Assembly (NCBI RefSeq): GCF_001618145.1 | Contig: NZ_LQNF01000013.1 | Coordinates: 1-64,000, forward strand | Source of the DNA: Oceanobacillus damuensis | Lineage (GTDB): Bacteria; Bacillota; Bacilli; Bacillales; Amphibacillaceae | Direction: 5' to 3' | Length of the DNA stretch: 64,000 bases | Shown here: one piece after another, positions 8,363 through 17,158 of the stretch | How positions within the stretch are numbered: position 1 is the stretch's first letter | How the letters are laid out: every line of letters starts with the position of its first letter | The notes under the pieces: generated by a model | What the model was told of the DNA's origin: nothing | The model's input: only the letters and a program-made list of their open reading frames with translations | Database searches by the model: none | Translations under genes and position numbers: made by a program

Positions 8363-9221
8363 AGTTGCCTTTCACCTCAGCTTCCTCATTCTCGTTTAAT
8401 CGATCCATGCAATAACTTGTATCATTACATTGGTAAATTGTTTCACTTGTTTCCGTATCGATCAATTCGTCCATAAAGACTTCCGTTGCTCCGCATAAAT
8501 GACAATGCTTACCTGCAAACGATTCGACCGAAAATGGATAGTCATCAAATGCCAATGACTTCACATCTGTATATGGTGGTACCGCATATATTTTCTTTTC
8601 TCTTCCGGCTCCAAGCAATATCAACGCATCCGATTGGTGCATTTTGGGATTGTCGAATCTTGGAATTGGACTTGGTGCCATAACATAGCGATTATTCACA
8701 TATACAGGGTGATCCGCACCAGTAGATGTTTTGCCATATTTCATAATCTGTTCAAACAGCATCAGCCATGCACCACTATAATCATCCTCAGAATGAAGTA
8801 TCTTCGTTATATATTCCCTGGCCTCCACCTTTCGAAGAGGTTCCGGCTGAGGCACCTGTAATACCAGAATTTGATCTTCCGTCAATGGAACTTCCGGAAT
8901 ACGGTGTCTTGACTGGATAATCGACGCATCCTGGGTACGCTCGACAAGCTTTACACCTGTAGTAGAGTTCACTAATTTTTTGATGCTTACTGCGTTTACT
9001 GATTCATCCGCTCCCTGGTCAATCACCTTCAATACATCGGTCTTCCCGATAATGGAGAGTGTAATTTGCAGTCCGCCTGTTCCCCAGCCGCGTGCTATCG
9101 GCATTTCCCTCGAAGCGAATGGCACTTGGTAACCTGGGATAGCCACAGCCTTCAAGATTGCACGGCGAATTTCCTTTTTGGAGCCTTCGTCAAAAAATGC
9201 AAAGTGGGATTCAGTTTTCAT
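8355..9221 (-). CDS. phnJ: C-P lyase PhnJ (radical SAM, cleaves the C-P bond)
   Basis: 288-aa catalytic subunit of carbon-phosphorus lyase. The four C-terminal cysteines Cys240, Cys243, Cys265 and Cys271 match, with a one-residue offset, the Fe-S/thiyl cysteines of E. coli PhnJ. The N-terminal AIPGYQVPFASREMP segment carries the glycine (Gly30 here) corresponding to the proposed glycyl-radical site. The enzyme converts ribose 1-phosphonate 5-phosphate to the 1,2-cyclic phosphate and the alkane (methane from methylphosphonate). Starts overlap: phnI ends inside phnJ and phnJ ends inside phnK. Confidence 0.97.
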   Translation of the reverse strand: MKTESHFAFFDEGSKKEIRRAILKAVAIPGYQVPFASREMPIARGWGTGGLQITLSIIGKTDVLKVIDQGADESVNAVSIKKLVNSTTGVKLVERTQDASIIQSRHRIPEVPLTEDQILVLQVPQPEPLRKVEAREYITKILHSEDDYSGAWLMLFEQIMKYGKTSTGADHPVYVNNRYVMAPSPIPRFDNPKMHQSDALILLGAGREKKIYAVPPYTDVKSLAFDDYPFSVESFAGKHCHLCGATEVFMDELIDTETSETIYQCNDTSYCMDRLNENEEAEVKGNYV

Positions 9222-10326
9222 CTTGCTGGACCTCCTTCTTTACTTGGCGAATACTGTCCAAGATCGATTGAAATGTCACATAATGCGGTAATTTCAAATG
9301 AGAGATGAATCCAGTTGATTCAACCGAGTCAACATGTAGTAAAACGAACTCCTCATCATGTGTCGGGAAATTCGAATCGGGATGCTCTAGACATTGATCC
9401 AAAATGCTCATGGCAATTGCCTTCGTCTCATTTTGGCCATAGCAAACACCATAACCGATCTCAAATTCCAGTTCGTCTTCATTGCTTTCATTCTTTACTG
9501 TGACAGGAACAAAAGATTCAACTTCAGTTATTTTTATTTCACCAATATAAAAATTGTCTGCTTCATCTTTTTCCACTTCATTCGGATGCTCTACATAAAT
9601 TGGAATAGATCCCACGCGCAATTCTCCGACTGTTGGGTGTACTTGTCCATAACCCCTTAAGGAAGCATATCCCAGCGATGTGACGGTGCCTGTCTGACCC
9701 CGTGTCAACACTTGCAATCTGGCACTGCGGGAAGACGGGAACTGCAAACTCTTCTTTGTTACATCTGCCGGTGGTGTGTTATCCGGCTCGTATTTTTTGA
9801 ATAGCCCTTCGTCACGCAAATAATCCACTACCTTTGGAAAATAAGCCAGATCATCTGCCGTTTCGATACGTTCGAAATCTTTTTTATATTCCTCTATCCA
9901 CCGCTGATTCTCTACTACACTTTCAAAAAGCAAATCAAAATCAAGCAGCCGATGTGTATAATCACGTGAAGCACCTAATAGCTGTCCACCAGGAATATCT
10001 TTAAAACTTGCCGAAATACGTCGTTCGACAAGCATCGATTCCGATTCTGCTATTTGACTGTAATAAAGACGGGGCAATGTGGAGCGATGCGCACGCATTA
10101 GGAATACTGCTTCTTCCATATTCCCTTCTGCTTGCTTAATGGCAAGGGCCGCCAAAAAAGGGGAATATAGGCTGCTTTCTGACATTACTCGGTCGACCAT
10201 CCCCCTCATACTGGAAAGGATGGTACGGACTTCCAGCATCTCGTTATCCTTTAAACGTTCATATTTCAAACGTTTGATGGAAGCATCAATAGCCTTCGTC
10301 CCGCCCTTAACTGCAACATAACCCAT
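9211..10326 (-). CDS. phnI: C-P lyase complex subunit PhnI
   Basis: 371-aa subunit of the C-P lyase core. The start MGYVAVKGGTKAI at 10326 is chosen because GGAGGTGAAATA immediately precedes it and it matches the conserved PhnI N-terminus; a longer frame to 10371 lies inside phnH and is unlikely. PhnI with G, H and L transfers the phosphonate to the ribose of ATP, displacing adenine. It shares one base with the phnH stop and overlaps phnJ by 11 bp. Confidence 0.95.
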   Translation of the reverse strand: MGYVAVKGGTKAIDASIKRLKYERLKDNEMLEVRTILSSMRGMVDRVMSESSLYSPFLAALAIKQAEGNMEEAVFLMRAHRSTLPRLYYSQIAESESMLVERRISASFKDIPGGQLLGASRDYTHRLLDFDLLFESVVENQRWIEEYKKDFERIETADDLAYFPKVVDYLRDEGLFKKYEPDNTPPADVTKKSLQFPSSRSARLQVLTRGQTGTVTSLGYASLRGYGQVHPTVGELRVGSIPIYVEHPNEVEKDEADNFYIGEIKITEVESFVPVTVKNESNEDELEFEIGYGVCYGQNETKAIAMSILDQCLEHPDSNFPTHDEEFVLLHVDSVESTGFISHLKLPHYVTFQSILDSIRQVKKEVQQDEN

Positions 10327-10922
10327 TATTTCACCTCCGTAATTTCTACTGTAGTTGTACGAGGCACACAAACTAATTGTCCATCATTATCCGTAAAAAT
10401 CAGATCTATCCCCAATGGATATTCCTTCGTACGCTCATTTCTTGAATACCAGAGCACTGACGGAAAGCCAGTTTCCAGATGTGCATGACTTTTAATACCG
10501 GGACCTGTTAATTTAAGTACCCCGTCATTTGATAACCGTGTATTCTCTATAATCCATGTCGAGGATTGCTGAGGATTAATCAGGTTGCCAATCTTACATT
10601 GATCCATGGCATTTAAAATGTCTGATTCCTTATCATCCTGCAAAACAATAACGAAGTCCGCCTCCTGGATTGGGGCATATTTTGCCAATGTATATTCTGC
10701 TATTTTTCCAATCAGATTTTGATTATCCTTTGAAAGAATGTGAAATGTAACCTCTGCATCCAGTAATGCCATTGCACAGAGTAAGGTTGTATCCGAACAA
10801 GAAAGGTCAAAATCTACTCGATCTGCCATTTCTGGAAAGGATGAAATTGACCCTGGATGTGACATACTGTGCAGTAACTTACGAAATACCAGTTGCAGAT
10901 CATGTACTTGATCAATAGCCAT
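10326..10922 (-). CDS. phnH: C-P lyase complex subunit PhnH
   Basis: 198-aa protein with the PhnH pattern: VFRKLLHSMSHPGSI at the N-terminus, central TLLCAMALLDAEVTF, and C-terminal SHAHLETGFPSVLW followed by YPLGIDLIFTD. It is a structural subunit of the PhnGHIJ core needed for the nucleosidase step. The gap to phnG is 23 bp. Length and order fit a standard phnGHIJ cluster. Confidence 0.94.
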   Translation of the reverse strand: MAIDQVHDLQLVFRKLLHSMSHPGSISSFPEMADRVDFDLSCSDTTLLCAMALLDAEVTFHILSKDNQNLIGKIAEYTLAKYAPIQEADFVIVLQDDKESDILNAMDQCKIGNLINPQQSSTWIIENTRLSNDGVLKLTGPGIKSHAHLETGFPSVLWYSRNERTKEYPLGIDLIFTDNDGQLVCVPRTTTVEITEVK

Positions 10923-10945
10923 AATACCTCTCCTTAAAAATCTGT

Positions 10946-11368
10946 TTATGTATCCATCGTTTCGAAGTTTACCTTCGTTTCAAACAGTTCCCCTTGTTCT
11001 TTTGCTTTAGCTTTCCTAATCTGTTGTTCGGCTTCTATTAACCGGGGATACCATTCCGATGTTTCCGGCAGATTGGCTTTATAGGCTGCGTCAATGATTG
11101 CTAAATATTTGGCTAGCTGTTCCTGCATTCCAGTTACAATACCAATACCGACACAACCATTTATTTCGACTTTTGCTTCTGTTATCAGGACTTCTCCTAG
11201 ATAGAATAGTGAATTTTTAGCGGACTCACGCATTTTAATCATTGTCAGTCCATATTGAGGTGCAATAATTTCCTTACATTCATATCTGTCTATTATCATT
11301 TCCGCAAAATGTTTGGCTAACTCTGGGTCTCCTTGAACAAGGATTTCTGTTCTTCTACGTCTTTTCAT
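10946..11368 (-). CDS. phnG: C-P lyase complex subunit PhnG
   Basis: 140-aa first gene of the C-P lyase operon. I start it at MKRRRRTEIL (ATG 11366-11368) because GGGGGCAT lies upstream. A frame extending to 11641 runs through a GC-rich non-coding region and the PhoP-like box. Family signs are ELAKHFAEMI near the N-terminus and QYGLTMIKMRESAKNSLFYLGEVLITEAKV, ending in the GxGIVTG and RLIEAEQ segments. The product belongs to the PhnGHIJ core complex. Confidence 0.92.
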   Translation of the reverse strand: MKRRRRTEILVQGDPELAKHFAEMIIDRYECKEIIAPQYGLTMIKMRESAKNSLFYLGEVLITEAKVEINGCVGIGIVTGMQEQLAKYLAIIDAAYKANLPETSEWYPRLIEAEQQIRKAKAKEQGELFETKVNFETMDT

Positions 11369-11400
11369 TTTCGATGCCCCCTTTCTCACAAACCCATCGT

Positions 11401-11416
11401 AACTTGTCGCCAAGTT
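11401..11416. promoter_or_regulatory. Palindrome upstream of phnG (candidate PhnF operator)
   Basis: AACTTG-TCGC-CAAGTT is a perfect 6+6 bp dyad, 33 bp before the phnG start and just downstream of the PhoP-like box. GntR/HutC regulators such as the adjacent PhnF bind short dyads at this position. No second copy was found at the phnF promoter, so the assignment is tentative. Confidence 0.35.
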
Positions 11417-11422
11417 TACGTG

Positions 11423-11450
11423 TTTTAAGTTATGGTAAATTATTTGTAAA
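11423..11450 (-). promoter_or_regulatory. Putative PhoP (PHO) box upstream of phnG
   Basis: On the minus strand TTTACA (11445-11450), TTTACC (11434-11439) and TTAAAA (11423-11428) are spaced exactly 11 bp apart, as in Bacillus PHO boxes. It lies 55 bp before the phnG start and would place the C-P lyase operon under phosphate-starvation control. A TAAACT a few bases downstream could be the -10. Confidence 0.6.
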
Positions 11451-11459
11451 TTTAAATAA

Positions 11460-11690
11460 CAAAAGAAGAAGCGACGGGGGCGGTTGGGGAACGCGTGCTC
11501 CAGAAAGGGACTGGAAAGCATGGGGGTTTCACATGTGGATGGTTCAATGCTTACATTGGGAGTTCCAAGGCACCAGAGCTGGACGCAGCCTATTATCTGG
11601 AGTGAATGAGTTGTCGGGAGAGGTTTATGCTCGGTTCCCATAAAGCTTTTCGGTGACAGCCTAAGTTACACCTATAATGGTAGTCTTTAT
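11460..11690. other. GC-rich structured intergenic region between phnF and phnG
   Basis: This 230-bp stretch is clearly more GC-rich than its surroundings and full of short stems: CCAG/CTGG pairs, CAATG-CTTA-CATTG, TTTATG/CATAAA around a GC loop, and GGTG/CACC at 11652-11672. Open frames exist on both strands but none has a ribosome site or recognisable product. It may be a structured RNA, a leader, or a remnant of a mobile element. I do not recognise a known riboswitch class. Confidence 0.4.
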
Positions 11691-11705
11691 AGTTTCCTTC
11701 CAGCA

Positions 11706-11746
11706 AAAAAAGATAAGAAACCTTGGTTCGGTTCCTTACCTTTTTT
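11706..11746 (-). terminator. Terminator of phnF
   Basis: A-rich left arm ending in AAACC (11706-11722) pairs with GGTTCCTTACCTTTTTT (11730-11746). It lies directly after the phnF stop at 11749, so phnF is probably a separate transcription unit from phnG. Confidence 0.8.
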
Positions 11747-11748
11747 AG

Positions 11749-12474
11749 TCAGTCCATCGTGATATCATACTTAAACTTATCACTCCGATATAGTATTTTT
11801 GTGTGTTCCAATACATTTTTTGTTTTCAGATCCATACAATCGCTCTCTACAACAATAAGGGGTACCATACTTTTACACGAAAGTAGATTCTGCTCAGCTG
11901 CCGTGGGAAAAGAGATGCTTAATAATGTTTTATTGCTGGAAAATTCCTGAAATCCGTGCTTACGGTAATAGGCAAACATCGATTTGATTGATGGACCATC
12001 TTCTTTGATCCTTGGAAAGCTTGCTTCTTTTATAAAAGAATTATGAATTGCGATCGGCTCTTCATTTATGTAGCGCATCCTCCCAATTTTATAGACTGCA
12101 TCACTTGGTTCCGCTTCTAATATCCGATATACTTTTTTATCATAGCTAATCTTTTCACAACAGATATTCCGTGTTTCCAAATTATAGCCCAGCTGTTCCA
12201 TCTTTTCTGTAAAGCTGACTTTTCCCGTCAGATGCAATTGAATTGGAATGGATTCCTCTTTTAAATAACGACCTTTACCCTGCTTAGAGTAGATATATCC
12301 TCGTTCATCCAATTTATTCAGCGCATTCCTGACTGTCATTCTGGGTACTTGATACCGTTCAGCAAGTTCATTTTCTGAAGGAAGCTTCGTACCAGATTTT
12401 AACGTCCCTTCAACAAAACTACGCATGAGATCATCAATGATAATAGTTTCTTTTTCTGCCAAAATAAGAATCAA
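11749..12474 (-). CDS. phnF: GntR-family regulator PhnF
   Basis: About 237-241-aa transcription factor. Residues 10-75 form a GntR winged helix (TKLPSENELAERYQVPRMTVRNALNKLDERGYI), followed by a UTRA effector domain of the HutC type (about residues 90-235). Its position upstream of phnG and its family fit PhnF, a regulator of phosphonate genes. The start is unclear: a TTG at 12474 directly abuts GGAG, while a TTG at 12462 has 12-nt spacing. The ligand is not predictable. Confidence 0.85.
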   Translation of the reverse strand: MILILAEKETIIIDDLMRSFVEGTLKSGTKLPSENELAERYQVPRMTVRNALNKLDERGYIYSKQGKGRYLKEESIPIQLHLTGKVSFTEKMEQLGYNLETRNICCEKISYDKKVYRILEAEPSDAVYKIGRMRYINEEPIAIHNSFIKEASFPRIKEDGPSIKSMFAYYRKHGFQEFSSNKTLLSISFPTAAEQNLLSCKSMVPLIVVESDCMDLKTKNVLEHTKILYRSDKFKYDITMD

Positions 12475-12754
12475 CTCCCATACTTAATCTTACCAACTTC
12501 TCCATCATGTTTATTATACCACCTCATCTTATTACCTTTTGTTTTAATTACGTGAACAAACTAAATTTACCCCCAATACATTTTACCTAGCCAGATAGAT
12601 CAAACTACTTGTTTTATCTCTACATTACATTTAAATTAGTTCCTTAGTATCACGAATAATTAGATTCTTTTCAATATTGTAACATTAAATTTATATTAAC
12701 TTAAAAAAACTATTTTATAATGAGGGAGTACCAAATTTGTTAGAAGAGGTGATT

Positions 12755-12931
12755 ATGTTGAACATGAAAAAATTAACATTATCCATGATGATCGCTATCC
12801 TTTCTGCTGGATTATTGGTCGGATGTGGAGCTGAGGGAGAAGAAAGCCCAGAGGAACCAACAACTGGAGATTCAACAGAACAACCTGCAGAGCCAGATTT
12901 AGAGGAAGAGGAAGAAGAAGAGCAAGAATAA
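12755..12931 (+). CDS. Small acidic lipoprotein
   Basis: 58-aa secreted lipoprotein. GAGGTGATT precedes ATG 12755; a longer TTG start at 12737 would lack a ribosome site. The signal peptide MLNMKKLTLSMM ends in lipobox LLVGC with Cys24. The mature part is only about 35 residues, Glu/Pro/Thr-rich, ending in an all-acidic DLEEEEEEEQE tail. No homologous family is recognised. It is transcribed alone and followed by a REP hairpin. Confidence 0.7.
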   Translation: MLNMKKLTLSMMIAILSAGLLVGCGAEGEESPEEPTTGDSTEQPAEPDLEEEEEEEQE

Positions 12932-12940
12932 ACATAGTGA

Positions 12941-13412
12941 GTGGACCAAGGGGACAGGTTTACTGGACCAAACCAGGGGTTACACAGCTCCTTTCCCTGG
13001 TCCCCTCTCCACTAAGCACCCTGCATGACACTAGTTGATATTCCCGATATTCTTGATCACTGTCTTTGTGATACATCGTTTGACTTTTAAAGATTTCGGC
13101 AGCGAGAATTCACCACAAAAACCCTCTGCTAACCAACAGTGGCACCTCTACGTTTTTAAAAACCTATTTGCCATCAAAAACAGAAAATTGCTCTATAATA
13201 AAGAAAATCCACCAAGTATCCGTATAAACTACTTATACGCTAACTTGGTATTTTTTTATTTGATAACATGTTCACTCCACTGATCCCTTTCATTAACCTC
13301 TAATCCCCTTAATACACTCATCTGATAAGGCGGAGAAACGATAGCATATTCGGAATTAATCAGGGAACAGTTAATAAAAGTGGACCAAGGAACCTGTCCC
13401 CGTGGGCCGGGG
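12941..13412 (+). repeat. Composite intergenic repeat block A, upstream of ahpC
   Basis: The block opens with a REP hairpin (GTGGACCAAGGGGACAGG to CCCCTCTCCACT, 12941-13013). It continues with a terminator-like stem at 13211-13258 and a conserved GATCCCTTTCATTAACC stretch, and ends with a second REP (13380-13412). The same order recurs in block B at 15698-16005. A short frame at 13035-13283 lies inside and is not supported as a gene. Confidence 0.65.
13211..13258 (+). terminator. Stem-loop terminator inside repeat block A
   Basis: ACCAAGT pairs with ACTTGGT and, inside it, CGTATAA with TTATACG, followed by ATTTTTTTATTT. A sequence-related stem lies at 15791-15842 after ahpF. Confidence 0.7.
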
Positions 13413-13441
13413 CTGCGTGTACCCCACTTGGGTCGTTAAAA

Positions 13442-13495
13442 TTGACAAAGGGGATAATCTATATAATAATAAGTGTTGGATTAGAATTATTATAG
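13442..13495 (+). promoter_or_regulatory. ahpC promoter with PerR-like box
   Basis: TTGACA at 13442-13447 is followed after 17 bp by AATAAT (13465-13470); a TATAAT at 13462 overlaps. TTAGAATTATTATAG at 13481-13495 matches 13 of 15 positions of the Bacillus PerR box TTATAATTATTATAA. It sits over the expected transcription start, consistent with peroxide-inducible repression. Confidence 0.75.
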
Positions 13496-13580
13496 TTAAC
13501 CGACAAAATAAATAATCGTCGCTATATATGGTTACTATATAGTTCTAAAGAATAAATTATAACAGCAGGAGGAAGATTAT

Positions 13581-14150
13581 ATGTCTTTGATCGGAAAAGA
13601 AATACAACCATTTACAGCATCAGCTTACAACAGCGGAAACGGTGATTTCATCGATATTACCGATGAGAATCTAAAAGGTCAGTGGAGTGTTGTTTGCTTC
13701 TATCCAGCAGACTTTACATTCGTTTGCCCAACAGAGCTGGAAGACCTTCAAAACCATTACGCAGAATTAAAAAAATTAGGTGTTGAAGTATATTCTGTAT
13801 CAACAGACACACATTTCACACATAAAGCATGGCACGATCATTCAGATGCGATCAGCAAACTTGAATACATTATGATCGGTGATCCTTCTCAAAAAATCTC
13901 TCGCAGTTTTGATGTATTAGATGAAGAAGCAGGTCTCGCACAACGTGGTACGTTTATCATCGATCCAGATGGCATTGTACAAGCAGCTGAAATTAACGCA
14001 GACGGTATTGGCCGTGACGCAAGCACGCTTGTTGGCAAAATCAAAGCAGCACAATACGTTCGTAACAACCCTGGTGAAGTTTGCCCAGCTAAATGGGAAG
14101 AAGGCTCTGAAACACTTAAACCAAGCCTTGATCTTGTAGGGAAAATATAA
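13581..14150 (+). CDS. ahpC: Alkyl hydroperoxide reductase AhpC (peroxiredoxin)
   Basis: 189-aa typical 2-Cys peroxiredoxin. The peroxidatic cysteine is in [13 protein letters not shown] (about residue 48) and the resolving cysteine in [11 protein letters not shown] near the C-terminus. It reduces H2O2 and organic peroxides and is recycled by AhpF, encoded 12 bp downstream. AGGAGGAAG precedes the ATG. The PerR-like box upstream predicts induction by peroxide. In this genome it would also cope with H2O2 from the copper amine oxidase encoded further right (inference). Confidence 0.97.
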   Translation: MSLIGKEIQPFTASAYNSGNGDFIDITDENLKGQWSVVCFYPADFTFVCPTELEDLQNHYAELKKLGVEVYSVSTDTHFTHKAWHDHSDAISKLEYIMIGDPSQKISRSFDVLDEEAGLAQRGTFIIDPDGIVQAAEINADGIGRDASTLVGKIKAAQYVRNNPGEVCPAKWEEGSETLKPSLDLVGKI

Positions 14151-14162
14151 GGAGTAGAGCCA

Positions 14163-15692
14163 ATGTTATTAGATGCCGATATTAAAGCACAATTAGCACA
14201 ATATCTCCAAATGATGGAGGGCGACGTACTGCTTAAGGTCAGCACAGGTTCCGATGATATCTCTCGTGACATGCTGGCATTGGCAGAAGAGTTAGCCGCG
14301 ATGTCATCAAAAATTAAAATCGAGCACACGGTGTTAGAAAGAACGCCGAGCTTTAGTATCAACCGTATTGATGAAGATACGGGTATCACATTTGCTGGCA
14401 TTCCGCTCGGACATGAGTTCACTTCCCTAGTTTTGGCATTACTTCAAGTAAGTGGAAGAGCTCCAAAAATCGACGAAAAAGCAATTGAACAAATCAAAAA
14501 CATCAAAGAAGAATATCACTTTGAATCATACATCAGCCTTAGCTGTCAAAACTGTCCAGATGTCGTCCAAGCCTTGAACGTGATGAGCGTTCTCAACCCC
14601 GGTATATCGCACACAATGATTGATGGTGCAGCATATAAAGAGGAAGCAGAAGCGAAAAACATCATGGCAGTACCGACTGTTTTCCTAAATGGTGAATCCT
14701 TTGGAAACGGCCGTATGACATTAGAAGAAATTCTTGCAAAATTAGGCAATACTCCAGATGCATCTGAGTTTGCTGATAAAGACCCATATGATGTACTTGT
14801 TGTCGGTGGCGGACCAGGTGGCGCAAGTGCGGCTATTTATGCAGCACGTAAAGGAATTCGCACAGGTATTGTTGCAGAACGCTTCGGTGGACAAATTTTG
14901 GACACGGCAAGCATCGAAAACTTTATCAGTGTGAACCATACAGAAGGTCCAAAGCTTGCAGCAAATCTGGAAGAGCATGTTAAAGATTATAATATTGATA
15001 TTATGAACTTGCAGCGTGCGACTCGTTTAGAAAAGAAAGACATGATTGAAATCGAGCTGGAAAACGGTGCTGTTCTAAAGAGTAAATCCGTTATCCTCGC
15101 AACAGGAGCCCGCTGGCGTAATATTGGCGTTCCTGGCGAAGCTGAATTCAAGAACAAAGGGGTAGCATACTGCCCGCATTGTGATGGTCCATTATTTGAA
15201 GGAAAAGATGTAGCTGTTATCGGTGGCGGTAACTCCGGTGTGGAAGCAGCCATTGACCTTGCCGGGATTGTTAATCACGTAACAGTACTTGAATATGCGT
15301 CAGAACTGAAGGCTGATTCTGTGCTGCAGGATCGTCTCAACAGCCTGCCGAATGTCACTGTGATTAAAAACGCTCAAACAAAAGAAATTACCGGAACAGA
15401 TAACGTAAACGGTATTTCCTATGTTGAACGTGAGACAGGTGAAGAAAAGCATATAAAACTATCCGGTGTATTCATTCAAATCGGTCTTGTACCAAACACA
15501 GACTGGCTAGGCGATACCATTGAACGTAATAAGTTCGGTGAAATCATCATCGACGATCGAGGTTCTACAAACGTCCCAGGTGTATTTGCTGCCGGAGACT
15601 GTACAACAGAACCATTTAAGCAAATCATCATTTCAATGGGATCAGCTGCAACAGCTTCTTTAAGTGCTTTTGATTATCTTGTGAGAAACTAA
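14163..15692 (+). CDS. ahpF: Alkyl hydroperoxide reductase flavoprotein AhpF
   Basis: 509-aa NADH-dependent disulfide reductase that recycles AhpC. The N-terminal tandem thioredoxin-fold domain carries SCQNCPD (about residues 128-133). The FAD domain starts at VLVVGGGPGGASAA, the redox pair is CPHCDGPLF, the NADH site is VIGGGNSGVEAA, and the C-terminal FAD motif is GVFAAGDCT. Length is normal. It is operonic with ahpC and followed by repeat block B, which includes its terminator. Confidence 0.97.
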   Translation: MLLDADIKAQLAQYLQMMEGDVLLKVSTGSDDISRDMLALAEELAAMSSKIKIEHTVLERTPSFSINRIDEDTGITFAGIPLGHEFTSLVLALLQVSGRAPKIDEKAIEQIKNIKEEYHFESYISLSCQNCPDVVQALNVMSVLNPGISHTMIDGAAYKEEAEAKNIMAVPTVFLNGESFGNGRMTLEEILAKLGNTPDASEFADKDPYDVLVVGGGPGGASAAIYAARKGIRTGIVAERFGGQILDTASIENFISVNHTEGPKLAANLEEHVKDYNIDIMNLQRATRLEKKDMIEIELENGAVLKSKSVILATGARWRNIGVPGEAEFKNKGVAYCPHCDGPLFEGKDVAVIGGGNSGVEAAIDLAGIVNHVTVLEYASELKADSVLQDRLNSLPNVTVIKNAQTKEITGTDNVNGISYVERETGEEKHIKLSGVFIQIGLVPNTDWLGDTIERNKFGEIIIDDRGSTNVPGVFAAGDCTTEPFKQIIISMGSAATASLSAFDYLVRN

Positions 15693-15697
15693 TCTGG

Positions 15698-16005
15698 GTG
15701 GACCGTGGGGACAGGTTTACTGGACCAAACCAGGGGGACACAGCTTCTTTCCCTGGTTCCCTCTCCACTTAGCACACTCTAATAATAATGAAAACCCACC
15801 AAATATCCGTATAGATACTTATACGATAACCTGGTGGGTTTTCTCTATTAATAGGGTAACCTGTTCATCTCTACTAATCCCTTTCACTAGCTCCAATCCC
15901 CTTTAACACACCACTCAATCAGACGCAGAAACTTAAATCAGGATCCCAAGGGAAAGTTAATAAATCTAAGGGAATGGACCAGGGAACCTGTCCCTCTGGG
16001 TCTGG
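15698..16005 (+). repeat. Composite intergenic repeat block B, downstream of ahpF
   Basis: Collinear with block A: REP hairpin (15698-15769), terminator stem (15791-15842), a conserved AATCCCTTTCACTAGC stretch, and a closing REP (15975-16005). Blocks A and B lie in the same orientation on either side of ahpCF. Confidence 0.65.
15791..15842 (+). terminator. Terminator of ahpCF
   Basis: AAAACCCACCA and TGGTGGGTTTT close a long stem with inner CGTAT/ATACG pairing, then TCTCTATT. It lies 100 bp after ahpF within repeat block B. Confidence 0.8.
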
Positions 16006-16146
16006 TTAAAATTTACCATTCATTCCCAAATAAATGTTATGATTTAATTGAAACGAAATAGAAAGGTGGGTAGTGAATATTTAGCTTTACAGAAGATATT
16101 GAAGAAGCATTTATACACATATTCATATTTAAGGGAGGAAACGTGC

Positions 16147-16410
16147 ATGTTTAAAGAATTTGTCAGCTTTGATAAAATGTTAACACCGACACTCATTAAA
16201 GTCTTATTTTGGATAGGTGTTGCATTTTCTGTTTTAACAGGATTAATTATGATGTTTGACGGTGGATTTGCGGTAATATTAGGACTCATTACGATTATTG
16301 TTGGACCGATCATTGCACGTGTTTATTGTGAATTATTAATTATCTTCTTTAAAATTCATGAATCATTGACCGATTTAAATAAAAAAGTGGATCACTTGAA
16401 ACAAGATTAA
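16147..16410 (+). CDS. DUF4282-type small membrane protein
   Basis: 87-aa membrane protein. The start MFKEFVSFDKMLTP at 16147 is preceded by GGGAGGAAAC; a longer frame from 16048 lacks a site. Two hydrophobic segments (about residues 18-38 and 42-68) flank a short FDGG turn, followed by an amphipathic tail LTDLNKKVDHLKQD. The FxSFDKMLTPxLIKxLFW opening is the pattern of DUF4282 proteins, whose function is unknown. It is a single-gene unit ended by a strong terminator. Confidence 0.75.
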   Translation: MFKEFVSFDKMLTPTLIKVLFWIGVAFSVLTGLIMMFDGGFAVILGLITIIVGPIIARVYCELLIIFFKIHESLTDLNKKVDHLKQD

Positions 16411-16451
16411 ACAATAGGACCAGCGTAAAATGTGCCCGCTGGTCCTATTGT
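16411..16451 (+). terminator. Terminator after the DUF4282 gene
   Basis: ACAATAGGACCAGCG and CGCTGGTCCTATTGT form a perfect 15-bp stem immediately after the stop codon. The following 16452-16576 shows no gene. Confidence 0.85.
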
Positions 16452-16576
16452 TCTCTGGAGGAGCTGCCTTTTGACAACTCCTTGTTGTGCTCTATGTTCG
16501 CTTTGAGTCAGGATGATATGGCATCGCTTTATTGCTTGTCCAAAGAAGGATCAGACTCAGGCTAATTTCAATACAT

Positions 16577-17131
16577 TCTGATCTTCATCGACTTGTTGAA
16601 AATCATTTCTATAGCTTTTCCTGCTCGTTTTGATCTTCATAACCTTAATGAAGTTCATTTCTACAGTTTTCCCTGCTCTCTTTGATCTTCATCGCCTTGA
16701 TGAAGTTCATTTCTATAGATTTTCCAGCTCGTTTTGATCTTCATAACCTTGATGAAATTCATTTCTACAGTTTTCCCTGCTCTCTTTGATCTTCATCACC
16801 TTGATGAAGTTCATTTCTACAGTTTTTCCTGCCCACTTTGATCTTCATCACCTTGATGAAGTTCATTTCTACAGATTTTCCTGCCCACTTTGATCTTCAT
16901 CGACTTGATGAAGTTCATTTCTACAGCTTTTCCTTCTCACTTTGATCTTCATCGCCTTGATGAAGTTCATTTCTATAGCTTTTCCAGCTCGTTTTGATCT
17001 TCATAACCTTGATGAAATTCATTTCTACTGCTTTTCCTTCTCACTTTGATCTTCATAACCTTAATGAAGATCACTTCTACAGTTTTTCCTTCACACTTTG
17101 AATTTCATCACCTTGATAAACGTCTTTTCTA
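16577..17131. repeat. Tandem repeat array 1, 52-bp unit, about 10.5 copies
   Basis: The anchor TTTGATCTTCAT (or a one-base variant) recurs at 16577, 16629, 16681, 16733, 16785, 16837, 16889, 16941, 16993, 17045 and 17097, exactly 52 bp apart. Each unit carries a dyad GATCTTCATC / GATGAAGTTC around a CACCTT-like loop, then a T/C-rich linker TTTCTACAG and TTTTCCTGCTC. A period of 52 is not a multiple of 3, so the array does not encode a repeat protein. It lies between convergent genes. Confidence 0.95.
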
Positions 17132-17158
17132 TTGTAACCGGGTGCCTTTCCTTCTGCC

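Noticed and set aside
11369-11641. N-terminal extension of phnG, or an opposite-strand gene
   Set aside because: The extension crosses the PhoP-like box and has no family match, while the shorter start has a good ribosome site; the plus-strand frame at 11374-11643 has no site either.
13035-13283. 82-codon plus-strand frame before ahpC
   Set aside because: It lies inside repeat block A, runs through a terminator stem and has no ribosome site.
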